Assembly: GCA_965652545.1 (NCBI GenBank)
Contig: CBFGWV010000049.1
Location: 1-21,660 of the forward strand
Direction of reading: 5' to 3'
Length of the DNA: 21,660 nt
DNA from: CBFGWV01 sp965652545
GTDB taxonomy: Bacteria; Pseudomonadota; Gammaproteobacteria; Competibacterales; Competibacteraceae
The translations under genes were made by a program, and so were the position numbers. Below are positions 1 through 7,295 of the stretch, piece after piece (within the stretch, counting starts at the first letter, position 1; each line of letters opens with the position of its first letter). The notes under the pieces are model-generated. The model ran no database searches. It was not told where the DNA came from and saw nothing but the letters and a program-made list of their open reading frames with translations.

Positions 1-318
1 CGCCGCTGCGAGAATGCCCACCGAGACGGTCACCAGCATGAACGCCGGCCCGCTGTGCAGGGGTTTGCCGCCCACCACCCAGGGGTAGTCCACCACGGCC
101 GAGTACCATTGCAGGGCGTAGGCCAGGACGGCTGCCATGAGGCCGGCGATAAGCGCCAGCGGGGCGATCCATCGCTCCCGGTAACCCAGGGCGTCGGCCA
201 GGCCCGGCACAGGGTAGGGGGCAAAGGCGTCCATTTTCCGGTAGCTGGCCTCGCGCGCGGCAGCGGTGGCGGCGAGCAAGGCTGCGGCGGTTTCGAAGCG
301 GGCGAGCACTTTAGTCAT
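1..318 (-). CDS. actD: ActD subunit of Alternative Complex III (DUF3341), partial
   Basis: This reading frame starts at an ATG at 318 and stays open to the left edge, giving the first 106 residues. Near residues 32-46 it has a Tyr-Pro-Val-Pro-Gly-Leu stretch followed by Ala-Leu-Gly-Tyr, which is typical of the DUF3341/ActD family. A first membrane helix follows at about residues 50-65 and a second begins near residue 90. ActD is a small two-helix membrane subunit of the quinol-oxidising complex and has no known cofactor. Its start overlaps the actC stop by 8 bases, so the two are probably translationally coupled. The call rests on the motif, the helices and the conserved gene order after actC. 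The C-terminal half lies outside the window; actE and actF would be expected further left. Confidence 0.88.
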   Translation of the reverse strand, partial: MTKVLARFETAAALLAATAAAREASYRKMDAFAPYPVPGLADALGYRERWIAPLALIAGLMAAVLAYALQWYSAVVDYPWVVGGKPLHSGPAFMLVTVSVGILAAA

Positions 319-1663
319 CGGCGCGTCGCTCGTGGATCAGCAGGCGCATGTCATGTAGCGACACCAGCGGCGCCAGGCGCACGAACACCATCAGCAGCAA
401 GGTAAACAATCCGAGCGAGCCGATGTAGAGCACCCAGTCTGCCGCGGTGGGCCAGACCGTGTCCCAGTTGGCGGGCATGTAGTCGGCATGGGTGCTGGTG
501 AAGACGATCTGGAAGCGCTCCAGCCACATGCCGATGTTGCTGGTGATGGCCAGCAACAGCAGCAGCGTGGCCGAGGTGCGTACGCGGCGGAACCACAGCA
601 GCTGCACCAGTACCACGTTGCACACGAGCATCCCCCACCACACCGGTGCGTACGGGCCGGTTGCGCGGTCGACGATGACGTGGCGGTAAGCGTCCTCGCC
701 CGAGTACCAGGCGGTGAAGATCTCCTGGGTGTAGGCGTAGTCCACCACCAGGGCGAACAGCAGCATCATCCGGCCCAGGTGGTCCAGATGACGGGCGGTG
801 ACCAGGTCCTGCAAGCCGAACATCGTGCGCAGAACAATGGCCAGTATCGCCACGGTGGCAAAGCCGGAGAACAAGGCCCCGGCGACGAAGTAGGGCGGGT
901 AAATGGTGAAATGGAAGCCCGGCACGATGGAGATCGCCAGGTCCAGCGAGATGATGCCGGTCACGGTCACCACGATGGGTGCGGCCAGCGCCGCCAGCAC
1001 CATTGTCGCGCGCTCGTAGCGCGCCCAGTGCACGGCGCTGTTGCGCCAGCCCAGGGCGAGGATGGCGTAGGCATACTGCCAGCCGCGCCGCTTCGCCCGG
1101 TCGCGCAAGCTGGCGAAGTCCGGCAGCAGGCTCAGGTAGAGAAAGCTGATCGTGAAGACGAGATAGGCCGCGATGGCGAAGAAGTCCCACACCAGCGGAC
1201 TGCGCCATTGCGGCCACAGCTCCATCGTATTGGGGTAGGGCAGCAGATAGTAGAAAAGCCACGGCCGCCCCAGGTGGAGGATGGGGTAGATCCCGGCGCA
1301 GACGATGGCGAACATCGCCATGGCCTCGGCGAAGCGGTTGATCGATGCCCGCCACGGCTGGCGGGTGAGCAAGAGCACCGCGGAGATCAACGTGCCGGCG
1401 TGGGCGATGCCGATCCACCAGATGGTGTTGACGATGGGAAAGCCCCAGGCCACGGGGATGTTCAGCCCGAACAGGCCCGCACCCACCGCGATCACATACC
1501 CCAGGCCCGCCACGAACATCACGGTCAGCAGGCTGGCCAGCAGGACGACGATGCGCCAGCCGCGTGGCGCGCGCTGCTCCAGGGTGATCTCGGCGATGCG
1601 TGTGGTGATGCCGCCCAGGGTCAGGCCGGGAGCGGCGGCCGGTGCGGGGTTGGGGCGCGCCAT
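311..1663 (-). CDS. actC: ActC, NrfD-like quinol-binding membrane subunit of Alternative Complex III
   Basis: A 450-residue, very hydrophobic protein with about ten predicted membrane helices, the usual size and topology for ActC of the NrfD/PsrC family. The first helix is at about residues 38-62, after a basic cytoplasmic N-terminus. Motifs typical of the family include Trp-Gly-Phe-Pro-Ile-Val-Asn near residues 73-79, Ile-Leu-His-Leu-Gly-Arg-Pro-Trp near residues 128-135, and a Phe-Thr-Ala-Trp-Tyr-Ser-Gly segment near residue 317. In known Alternative Complex III, ActC holds the quinol oxidation site and passes electrons to the iron-sulfur clusters of ActB. The gene starts 3 bases after the actB stop, with a GAGG ribosome site inside the end of actB, and overlaps actD by 8 bases. 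Gene order and sequence type agree, so the call is firm. Confidence 0.93.
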   Translation of the reverse strand: MARPNPAPAAAPGLTLGGITTRIAEITLEQRAPRGWRIVVLLASLLTVMFVAGLGYVIAVGAGLFGLNIPVAWGFPIVNTIWWIGIAHAGTLISAVLLLTRQPWRASINRFAEAMAMFAIVCAGIYPILHLGRPWLFYYLLPYPNTMELWPQWRSPLVWDFFAIAAYLVFTISFLYLSLLPDFASLRDRAKRRGWQYAYAILALGWRNSAVHWARYERATMVLAALAAPIVVTVTGIISLDLAISIVPGFHFTIYPPYFVAGALFSGFATVAILAIVLRTMFGLQDLVTARHLDHLGRMMLLFALVVDYAYTQEIFTAWYSGEDAYRHVIVDRATGPYAPVWWGMLVCNVVLVQLLWFRRVRTSATLLLLLAITSNIGMWLERFQIVFTSTHADYMPANWDTVWPTAADWVLYIGSLGLFTLLLMVFVRLAPLVSLHDMRLLIHERRADD

Positions 1664-1666
1664 CGC

Positions 1667-4639
1667 CTACGCCTCATCGTCCGCGATGGCGGGGTTGGGG
1701 TTGCGCACCGCGGCCAGATACGTCGTCCGCGGCCGGGTGTTGAGCTCGCCCAGCAAGGCGTAGTTGAGCGGGTGGTCGGTCAGGCGTTTGACCTCGCTGC
1801 CCGCATCGGCCAGGTCGCCGAAGACGATGGCCTGCGTCGGGCAGGCCTGCTGGCAGGCGGTCAGCAACTCGCCGTCGACGATCGGTCGATTGGCGGCATC
1901 GGCCTGGGTGCGGGTGGCGTTGATGCGTTGCACGCAATAGGTGCACTTTTCCATTACCCCACGCGAGCGCACGGTCACCTCGGGGTTCTGCACTGCCGGC
2001 TCGGCCGGGTAGGCGGCCGTCGCGCCGGTGTAGTCGAACCAATTGAACCGGCGCACCTTGTACGGGCAGTTCTGCGAGCAATAGCGGGTGCCGATGCAGC
2101 GGTTGTAGACCATCTCGTTGAGCCCGTCGGCCGAGTGCTGGGTGGCACCCACCGGGCAGACGTACTCGCAAGGGGCGTTTTCGCAGTGCATGCAGGTCAC
2201 TGGCTGGAACACCACGCCCGGTGCGTCGGGACCGCCTTCGAAGTAGCGGTCGATGCGGATCCAGTGCATCTCCCGTCCGCGGGTGACCTCCTCGCGCCCG
2301 ACGATGGGGATGTTGTTCTCCGCCTGGCAGGCAGTGACGCAGGCGTTGCAGCCAATGCAGGCGGACAGGTCGATGACCATGCCCCAGGCGTGCTGCGCCT
2401 CGCGCTCGGCCGGCCAGGGCTCGGGGTATAGCGACTCGTGCGGTTGCGGGCGCTGTGCGAAGCCCGGCTCGGCCCGGTAATGGGCAAGATCGGTGGCGCG
2501 GATGAGGTCGCGCCCTTCCATCGCGTGGTGACGCTGGGTCAGCGCCAGTGCCCGGTGTTCGCCCAGCAGTGGCGTCAAGGTCACGCGCAGGGCCCAGGGC
2601 TGACGGCTGTCGCGCAGGCGGTAGGCATCGACGCCCACGTCTTCGCCCACCCGCCCGGCGTTGCGGCGGCCGTGGCCCAGATGGACGGTGACGGCATCGG
2701 GCGGGTGGCCGGGCAGGATGTACACCGGCAGCTCCAGCTCGCGGTTCTCCAGCGCGAGACGGACCACGTCGCCCTCGGCCAGCTCATGCTGCGCCGCCAG
2801 GGCCGGGGCGATCAGCGCGGCGTTGCCCCAGGTGAGTGTGGTCAGCGGGCGGGGGAGCTCCTGAAGCCAGCCGTTGTTGGCGTAGCGGCCATCCCAAAGC
2901 GCCGGGTCTGGGCGCAGTTGCAGCACCAACTCGTCGTTGCCCCGCCGCGGTGCGGGCAGACGGTCCACCCAGCCGGCGCGCGGGCTGACCGGACGGGCGG
3001 CGAACGCGCTGCCGGCGATCAGGCCGTCATGCAGGCTGCGCCGCCAGAACGCCTCGAAATCCTCGCTACCGTTGCGCTCGCGCCAATGGGCTTGCAGCAG
3101 CGCGTGAGCATCCGCGGCCGTGGCCTCGGTGAGCGCCACCAGCATTTGCAGCAGCGTCTTGCCGCCTTGCAACGGACGGATCAAGGGCTGGATCAGGCTC
3201 GCCGTGCCGTCGTAGGCGCGGGCATCGCCCCAGGTCTCCAGTGGGTGCGCGGCCGGGACATGCCAGTGGGCGAGACGGGCGGTCTCGTCGACGTACTCGC
3301 CCCAATGCAGCCGCCAGGGCACGCGGTCCAGGGCCTCGGCAAAGCCGAGGTCGGCGGGGGCGGTGTATACGGGGTTGCAGTCCAGCATCACCAGGCTGTC
3401 CACCTCACCGGCGTGCATCGCCGTCGTCAGTTCGGCCAGCGTGCCCGCCTCGTGCGCGGCGTCCACCGGTGCAATCGCCTCCACCGTGGCGCCGAACGCC
3501 TGTAGCCGGTGGTTGATGGCCTGGGCGATGGCGTGGACCGCGGGCGATTGCCGGTCGCCGGGGATGACCACGGCCGCACCGCGATGACTCTGCAAGTCCG
3601 CGGCCAGTGCGCGCACCCAGGCCGGCGGCGCCGCATCGACGACGGGGCCGGGGATGTTCATGCCGAGGCTGACCGCCAGTTGGCGGGCCAAGTCCTCGAT
3701 GCGCGGGTGGGTGAGGGCGAGCCGATGGTCAGCGACCGCTCCGGTGATGCCCGGTGTGCTCTCCACCGCATACAGCCGGTTGCGGATGCCGTCGGCATCG
3801 CGTGGGCGGCGACGCCCGAACAGATCGTGCGCATAGCGCAGAAAGCCGGGTTGTTCGTGCAGCACATCGGCATCCAGGGCGAGCACGACCTGCGCCTCGG
3901 TCAGCCGGTACACCGGCTCGATGGCCTCGCCGAACACCTGCCGGCTGCCGGCGTATACCGCTTGCCGGTCCACTGCTTCGTGGGTGAACAGACGCGCCTG
4001 CGGCCATTGCCGCTGCAGGGCCTGCAAATGCGCCTGCGCACTGGGCGAGGTCAGGCGGCCGGTAAGCAGGCACAGGCCGCGTCCGCCGTCGCTGTCCCAG
4101 TCCTCCTGTTTCTCGCTCAGGGCTGCGAGCAGGTTGCCGTAGCCGGAAATGCTGCCGTGCTGGCGCACCGCGCCGGAGCGGTCCGGGTCGTACAGTGACA
4201 GCACCGAGGCCTGGGCGGCAGTGTCGCAGGCCCCCAGCGTGGCCGGGTGAGCGGGGTTGCCCTCGATTTTCGTCGGGCGGCCGTCGTGGCTTTGTGCCAG
4301 CACACCATGCGCGTAGCCGGCCACCAGCGCCGTGGTGGCGTAGTGGCGGGGTGTGCCCGGCACCCCGTACTCGGGCATCTCGACGTAGGGCACCAAGTGC
4401 TCTTCGGGCTGGCGGTCGCAGCCGGTCAGCCCGCCCAAGGCCATGCTGGCGGCCATGAGCTTGAGCATGCGGCGGCGGGTCAGTGGGGTGTCCCACAAGG
4501 CATCCAGGTGGGGCAGCGCCTGCGTCAGCACAGCGTGCAAGCGATCGCTGTCGGCCAACTCGTCCAGACTGCGCCAGTACGCCTTGCCGCGGCGCTGTGC
4601 CAGCTGCCTGCGGATCTCGTCGATGGTCAACGGTGGCAT
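1667..4639 (-). CDS. actB: ActB, molybdopterin-oxidoreductase-like protein fused to an iron-sulfur subunit
   Basis: A 990-residue periplasmic subunit of Alternative Complex III. Residues 1-50 are the family's N-terminal leader, followed by a Tat-type Arg-Arg-Arg-Met-Leu-Lys motif (55-60) and a lipobox-like Leu-Thr-Gly-Cys (71-74), so export as a folded lipoprotein is likely. Residues about 80-720 resemble a molybdopterin oxidoreductase that in this family carries no molybdenum cofactor. The C-terminal part has four cysteine groups: C761/764/767/771, C816/819/824/828, C848/854/858 and C899/902/929/933. The third group has Thr851 where a four-cysteine motif would have Cys, which fits the three [4Fe-4S] plus one [3Fe-4S] set known for ActB. 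The frame extends upstream to 4864, but the ATG at 4639 matches the family start and overlaps actA by only 13 bases. Confidence 0.94.
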   Translation of the reverse strand: MPPLTIDEIRRQLAQRRGKAYWRSLDELADSDRLHAVLTQALPHLDALWDTPLTRRRMLKLMAASMALGGLTGCDRQPEEHLVPYVEMPEYGVPGTPRHYATTALVAGYAHGVLAQSHDGRPTKIEGNPAHPATLGACDTAAQASVLSLYDPDRSGAVRQHGSISGYGNLLAALSEKQEDWDSDGGRGLCLLTGRLTSPSAQAHLQALQRQWPQARLFTHEAVDRQAVYAGSRQVFGEAIEPVYRLTEAQVVLALDADVLHEQPGFLRYAHDLFGRRRPRDADGIRNRLYAVESTPGITGAVADHRLALTHPRIEDLARQLAVSLGMNIPGPVVDAAPPAWVRALAADLQSHRGAAVVIPGDRQSPAVHAIAQAINHRLQAFGATVEAIAPVDAAHEAGTLAELTTAMHAGEVDSLVMLDCNPVYTAPADLGFAEALDRVPWRLHWGEYVDETARLAHWHVPAAHPLETWGDARAYDGTASLIQPLIRPLQGGKTLLQMLVALTEATAADAHALLQAHWRERNGSEDFEAFWRRSLHDGLIAGSAFAARPVSPRAGWVDRLPAPRRGNDELVLQLRPDPALWDGRYANNGWLQELPRPLTTLTWGNAALIAPALAAQHELAEGDVVRLALENRELELPVYILPGHPPDAVTVHLGHGRRNAGRVGEDVGVDAYRLRDSRQPWALRVTLTPLLGEHRALALTQRHHAMEGRDLIRATDLAHYRAEPGFAQRPQPHESLYPEPWPAEREAQHAWGMVIDLSACIGCNACVTACQAENNIPIVGREEVTRGREMHWIRIDRYFEGGPDAPGVVFQPVTCMHCENAPCEYVCPVGATQHSADGLNEMVYNRCIGTRYCSQNCPYKVRRFNWFDYTGATAAYPAEPAVQNPEVTVRSRGVMEKCTYCVQRINATRTQADAANRPIVDGELLTACQQACPTQAIVFGDLADAGSEVKRLTDHPLNYALLGELNTRPRTTYLAAVRNPNPAIADDEA

Positions 4640-5280
4640 GTGCTGCACTCGGTGAGCCGGTCGAGCTGAATACCGTAGCGGTTGATCATCTCGTGGCCGG
4701 GCACTGTATCGGCCGCCGGGGCGTAGCCCATCCGCGTGATCGCCTCGGTTGGGCGCAGCCGCGGCCCAGGATCGCGGTGGCAGTCCAGGCACCACTGCAT
4801 GGTCAGCGGCGCGGCCTGGCGCATCAGCGGCATGCTGTCCACCCGGCCGTGGCAGGATTCGCAACCCACCCCATTGGTGACGTGCGCACGGTGGTCGAAA
4901 TAGCTGTAATCGGCCAAGTCGTGGACGCGGACCCAGCGCAGCGGTTCATCTTGCGCAAGGCTCTCACGCACCGGCGCCAGCATTTGCGCGTTGGTCCACA
5001 GCTGGGAATGACAGCTCATGCAAGTGGCGGTGGTGGGGATGCCGGCAAAGCGCCCCTCGTCCACGCCGCTGTGGCAGTAACGGCAGTCGATGCCCAGCCC
5101 GCCGACGTGATGCTCGTGGCTGAAAGGGACTGGCTGATCGGGCGTTCTGCCCTGGCCCGTGGCGTAGGGCGAGGTGCCCAGGGCCGCGGCGATCACCGCA
5201 CCGGCGACCAGTGCCAGTGCGCCGCTGCACACGATGGCGATGGCCAGTGCATTCGCCTGAGGGCGAAAAAGCTGCGGCAT
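4627..5280 (-). CDS. actA: ActA, pentaheme cytochrome c subunit of Alternative Complex III
   Basis: A 217-residue membrane-anchored cytochrome c with a single N-terminal helix at about residues 11-33 and a periplasmic remainder. Five Cys-X-X-Cys-His heme sites are visible: 66-70, 87-91, 140-144, 164-168 and 212-216, the last almost at the C-terminus. Extra histidines (for example in Ser-His-Glu-His-His, 54-58, and Asp-His-Arg-Ala-His, 129-133) could serve as distal heme ligands. Five hemes, the anchor and a position at the head of the operon all match ActA, which carries electrons from the ActB clusters toward a cytochrome c or the terminal oxidase. A strong AGGAGG ribosome site lies just before the ATG. 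The stop overlaps the actB start by 13 bases. Confidence 0.94.
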   Translation of the reverse strand: MPQLFRPQANALAIAIVCSGALALVAGAVIAAALGTSPYATGQGRTPDQPVPFSHEHHVGGLGIDCRYCHSGVDEGRFAGIPTTATCMSCHSQLWTNAQMLAPVRESLAQDEPLRWVRVHDLADYSYFDHRAHVTNGVGCESCHGRVDSMPLMRQAAPLTMQWCLDCHRDPGPRLRPTEAITRMGYAPAADTVPGHEMINRYGIQLDRLTECSTCHR

Positions 5281-5496
5281 CCTGCCTCCTGCGGTCGGGG
5301 TCCTCCAAAGTCAGAGGGTCTTGCGCGCCCCCTCAGGGTTTTTCTGAATGACCGATCGGCGGGGAGTTCCCTTCGCAACAGCCCCTCCCCGCGCGTACCG
5401 AACCCAGGCACCCTCTGTAATACCGCCGCACAAGAACCCGGGCACCCGTAGGAGCGCACCCCGCGACCCGGTTAGCGGGCGTGCGGTGCGGGCCGC
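5281..5496 (-). promoter_or_regulatory. Leader and probable promoter region of the act operon
   Basis: A 216-base gap between the SDR-like gene and actA, both on the minus strand. The only clear element is the AGGAGG ribosome site just before actA. Six-base arms (GGGGAG and CTCCCC on the minus strand, about 5362-5391) could form a weak stem. A GTAGGAGCG motif at 5448-5456, followed by GC-rich inverted segments, resembles a common class of bacterial REP element, but there is only one copy here and the match is short. I could not pick out a convincing -35/-10 pair. The gap size and the change in gene function make this the natural place for the act promoter. Confidence 0.3.
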
Positions 5497-6198
5497 CTAG
5501 TCGATACCCGCGTCGAGCACGACGGTCGTTCCGCTGGAGATCCCGCTGTCCCCGGCGCACAGGGTCAGGGTCAAGGCCGCGAAGCGGGCAGGATCAGTGC
5601 CGGCGTCGGTCACCAGGGCGTTCACGCGGACGTTGACAGGGGCGAACTCGAAGGCGGCGGTGCGGACGAAGCGGTGGATCAAGCCGTGGCTGTCGGCAAT
5701 CGGCACGGCGTCCGCGATGCGGGGTCTGACGGCGGTCATGACGACGGCGCCACCGCGACGACGCATCAGGTGCGGCAGCGCGGCTTGCAGGCTGGGTGTG
5801 ATGCCGGCCAATTCGGCCGTCGTCAAATCATCGCCCCTTGACGGCGTTCCGGGCTGGGGATACCCGCCATCGGCAGTAGGGATGCTCACGAGGACATCCA
5901 GGCCGCCGTGCCGTTGTGCCACCGAGTCGACGAACACCTGAACCTGGTCTGTATCGCCGAGGTTTGTACGCCGGTAGGTTGCCGCGCCGCCCTCGGCGCG
6001 GATCTTACCCTCGATACTGCGGCCGAGGCGCTCGTGCCGACCGCAAAAGCCCACCAGCGCGCCGGCTCGGGCAAAGGCAATGACGGCGGCGCAAGCGAAT
6101 GCCGAGCCCGTGCCGGCGACAATGACGACCGTGCCGTCGAAGCGCCGGTCCAGCCCGGCGTACGGCGCGGAATATGCAGACAGCGTGTTGCCGTTCAT
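5497..6198 (-). CDS. Short-chain dehydrogenase/reductase-like protein lacking catalytic residues
   Basis: A 233-residue protein with the length and overall pattern of a short-chain dehydrogenase/reductase (SDR). An N-terminal Rossmann-like strand and turn is at about residues 23-36, a Leu-Asp-Val-Leu-Val strand at 100-104, and a late Asn-Val-Arg-Val-Asn-Ala-Leu segment at 189-195 matches the usual SDR stretch after the active-site helix. The key residues are not kept. The last two glycines of the TGxxxGxG cofactor turn appear to be Ala33 and Ala35. The Asn-Asn-Ala-Gly position reads Ser-Ile-Pro-Thr. In the helix that should carry Tyr-x-x-x-Lys, the aligned residues are Ile167 and His171. It may be a non-enzymatic relative, a binding protein or a decaying gene. 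It starts 15 bases after the MipA-like gene and probably shares its transcript. Confidence 0.68.
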   Translation of the reverse strand: MNGNTLSAYSAPYAGLDRRFDGTVVIVAGTGSAFACAAVIAFARAGALVGFCGRHERLGRSIEGKIRAEGGAATYRRTNLGDTDQVQVFVDSVAQRHGGLDVLVSIPTADGGYPQPGTPSRGDDLTTAELAGITPSLQAALPHLMRRRGGAVVMTAVRPRIADAVPIADSHGLIHRFVRTAAFEFAPVNVRVNALVTDAGTDPARFAALTLTLCAGDSGISSGTTVVLDAGID

Positions 6199-6213
6199 GA
6201 TCGGCCGCCCGCG

Positions 6214-6498
6214 TCAGAACCGGCGAGTGACGGTGGCATCGACCATATGGCTGGTGGCCTCGCCCCGCGTGAGGCGACCAAACATCACCGTCTGCCAATG
6301 CTTGTCGATGAACCAGTCGAGATACGGCAATGGGACGGCACCGTAATCGTCCGAGCCCTCGTGGTCGGGGACATACCGGGCACCCGGTCCGACGGCGAGT
6401 TCAAGGCTTGAATCGCCGGGCCGGTTGCCGTCCGCGAACAGCGGAGCCGGTGACAGGGCGAGCAACAGGGCCGATACACAAACGGGCATTCGGGGCAT
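6214..6498 (-). CDS. Shortened MipA/OmpV-family outer-membrane protein
   Basis: A 94-residue protein with a clear signal peptide (about residues 1-22, ending Leu-Phe-Ala-Asp). Next comes a segment around residues 36-60 (Pro-Gly-Ala-Arg-Tyr-Val-Pro, then Glu-Gly-Ser-Asp-Asp-Tyr and Pro-Leu-Pro-Tyr) that matches the N-terminal signature of MipA/OmpV outer-membrane proteins. Family members are usually about 250 residues. Here the sequence soon reaches a terminal Thr-Arg-Arg-Phe, the expected end of a beta-barrel, so the middle appears deleted while the frame stays open. An AAGGA ribosome site precedes the start at a good distance. MipA/OmpV genes often sit beside two-component systems, and this one diverges from one here. 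It could be a relic or a small protein still in use; I favour a deletion relic. Confidence 0.6.
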   Translation of the reverse strand: MPRMPVCVSALLLALSPAPLFADGNRPGDSSLELAVGPGARYVPDHEGSDDYGAVPLPYLDWFIDKHWQTVMFGRLTRGEATSHMVDATVTRRF

Positions 6499-6547
6499 GC
6501 GGAGTCCTTTGCACGGGTCGTTGTGATGCGGATGGTGATACCCGCTC

Positions 6548-6601
6548 TTTAAGATCCGTTTAGGAGTTTTAAGAAGGTCTTAAAAACCCGCGCGTTATAC
6601 T
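6548..6601 (+). promoter_or_regulatory. Promoter with PmrA/QseB-type boxes upstream of the two-component system
   Basis: This A/T-rich island in a GC-rich region lies in the 131-base gap between divergent genes. TTTAAG at 6548-6553 and TTTAGG at 6559-6564 are two hexamers separated by five bases, the layout of the known PmrA box (YTTAAK-N5-YTTAAK). A second pair, TTTAAG at 6568-6573 and CTTAAA at 6579-6584, is also five bases apart and forms a perfect inverted repeat with 8-bp arms over 6567-6585. A TATACT -10 element lies at 6596-6601, while the -35 position has no consensus and is covered by the second box. This fits activation of the operon by its own regulator. The first box could also serve the divergent MipA-like gene. 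Binding is inferred, not shown. Confidence 0.55.
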
Positions 6602-6629
6602 GCCGCCGCCCAACCGCGGGGACTCACCC

Positions 6630-7295
6630 ATGCGCATCCTGCTGGTCGAGGACGATGCCATCCTGGCCGATGCCATCGATGCCGGCCTCCGCTTGTCCAA
6701 TATCGCGGTCGAGCGCCGCACCGATGCCAACAGCGCGCGCCTGGCCTTGCTGGAGCACGATTTTGCCGCCGTCCTGCTCGATCTGAACCTGCCGCAGGGC
6801 TCCGGCTTTCAGGTGCTCAAGGCGATGCGCGATCGCTATGACGGCACGCCGGTAATCATCATCACCGCGCGCGATCGGCTCAGCGACCGTATCCGTGGCC
6901 TGGATGCGGGTGCGGACGACTACCTGGTCAAGCCGTTTCAGCTCGATGAGCTCAGTGCACGCTTGCGTGCCGTGCTGCGTCGTGCCCAGGGCCGGGTTTC
7001 GCCGCAGCTGATGTACCGCAGCATCACCATCGACCCGGCTCGACGCACCGTCACCCAGGGCGGGCGCGAGGTGCACGTCAGCCGCAACGAGTACCGCACC
7101 TTGCTGGCGCTGATGGAGCGCCAAGGGCGCGTAGTGCCGCGCGATCAGCTCGAACAACTCGTCTACGGCGGCGACGGCGCCATCGAAAGCAACACTGTGG
7201 CGGTGTACATCCATCAGTTGCGGCGCAAGCTCGGCGACGAGGTGATCGCCACCGTTCACGGCTTCGGCTACCGCATCGGCGGCGAGGCGTCGTGA
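6630..7295 (+). CDS. OmpR/PhoB-family response regulator, PmrA/QseB type
   Basis: A 221-residue DNA-binding response regulator of normal length. The receiver domain (about 1-115) has the acidic pair Asp8/Asp9, the phosphorylation site Asp51 in Leu-Leu-Asp-Leu-Asn-Leu-Pro, Thr79 and Lys101. The C-terminal winged helix (about 125-217) has the typical Arg-Asn-Glu-Tyr-Arg-Thr-Leu, Val-Ala-Val-Tyr-Ile-His-Gln-Leu-Arg-Arg-Lys-Leu and Gly-Phe-Gly-Tyr-Arg segments. Overall it resembles the QseB/PmrA/TctD group more than PhoB. Its stop overlaps the kinase start by 4 bases, so the pair is co-translated. PmrA-like boxes in its own promoter suggest autoregulation. The signal it serves cannot be read from the sequence. 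Confidence 0.93.
   Translation: MRILLVEDDAILADAIDAGLRLSNIAVERRTDANSARLALLEHDFAAVLLDLNLPQGSGFQVLKAMRDRYDGTPVIIITARDRLSDRIRGLDAGADDYLVKPFQLDELSARLRAVLRRAQGRVSPQLMYRSITIDPARRTVTQGGREVHVSRNEYRTLLALMERQGRVVPRDQLEQLVYGGDGAIESNTVAVYIHQLRRKLGDEVIATVHGFGYRIGGEAS

Noticed and set aside
488..3505. Long plus-strand reading frames (488-2431 and 2438-3505) opposite actC and actB
   Set aside because: They lie antisense to well-supported act genes, have no recognisable domains, and are rich in Gln, His, Arg and Gly as expected from the reverse of GC-rich coding sequence.
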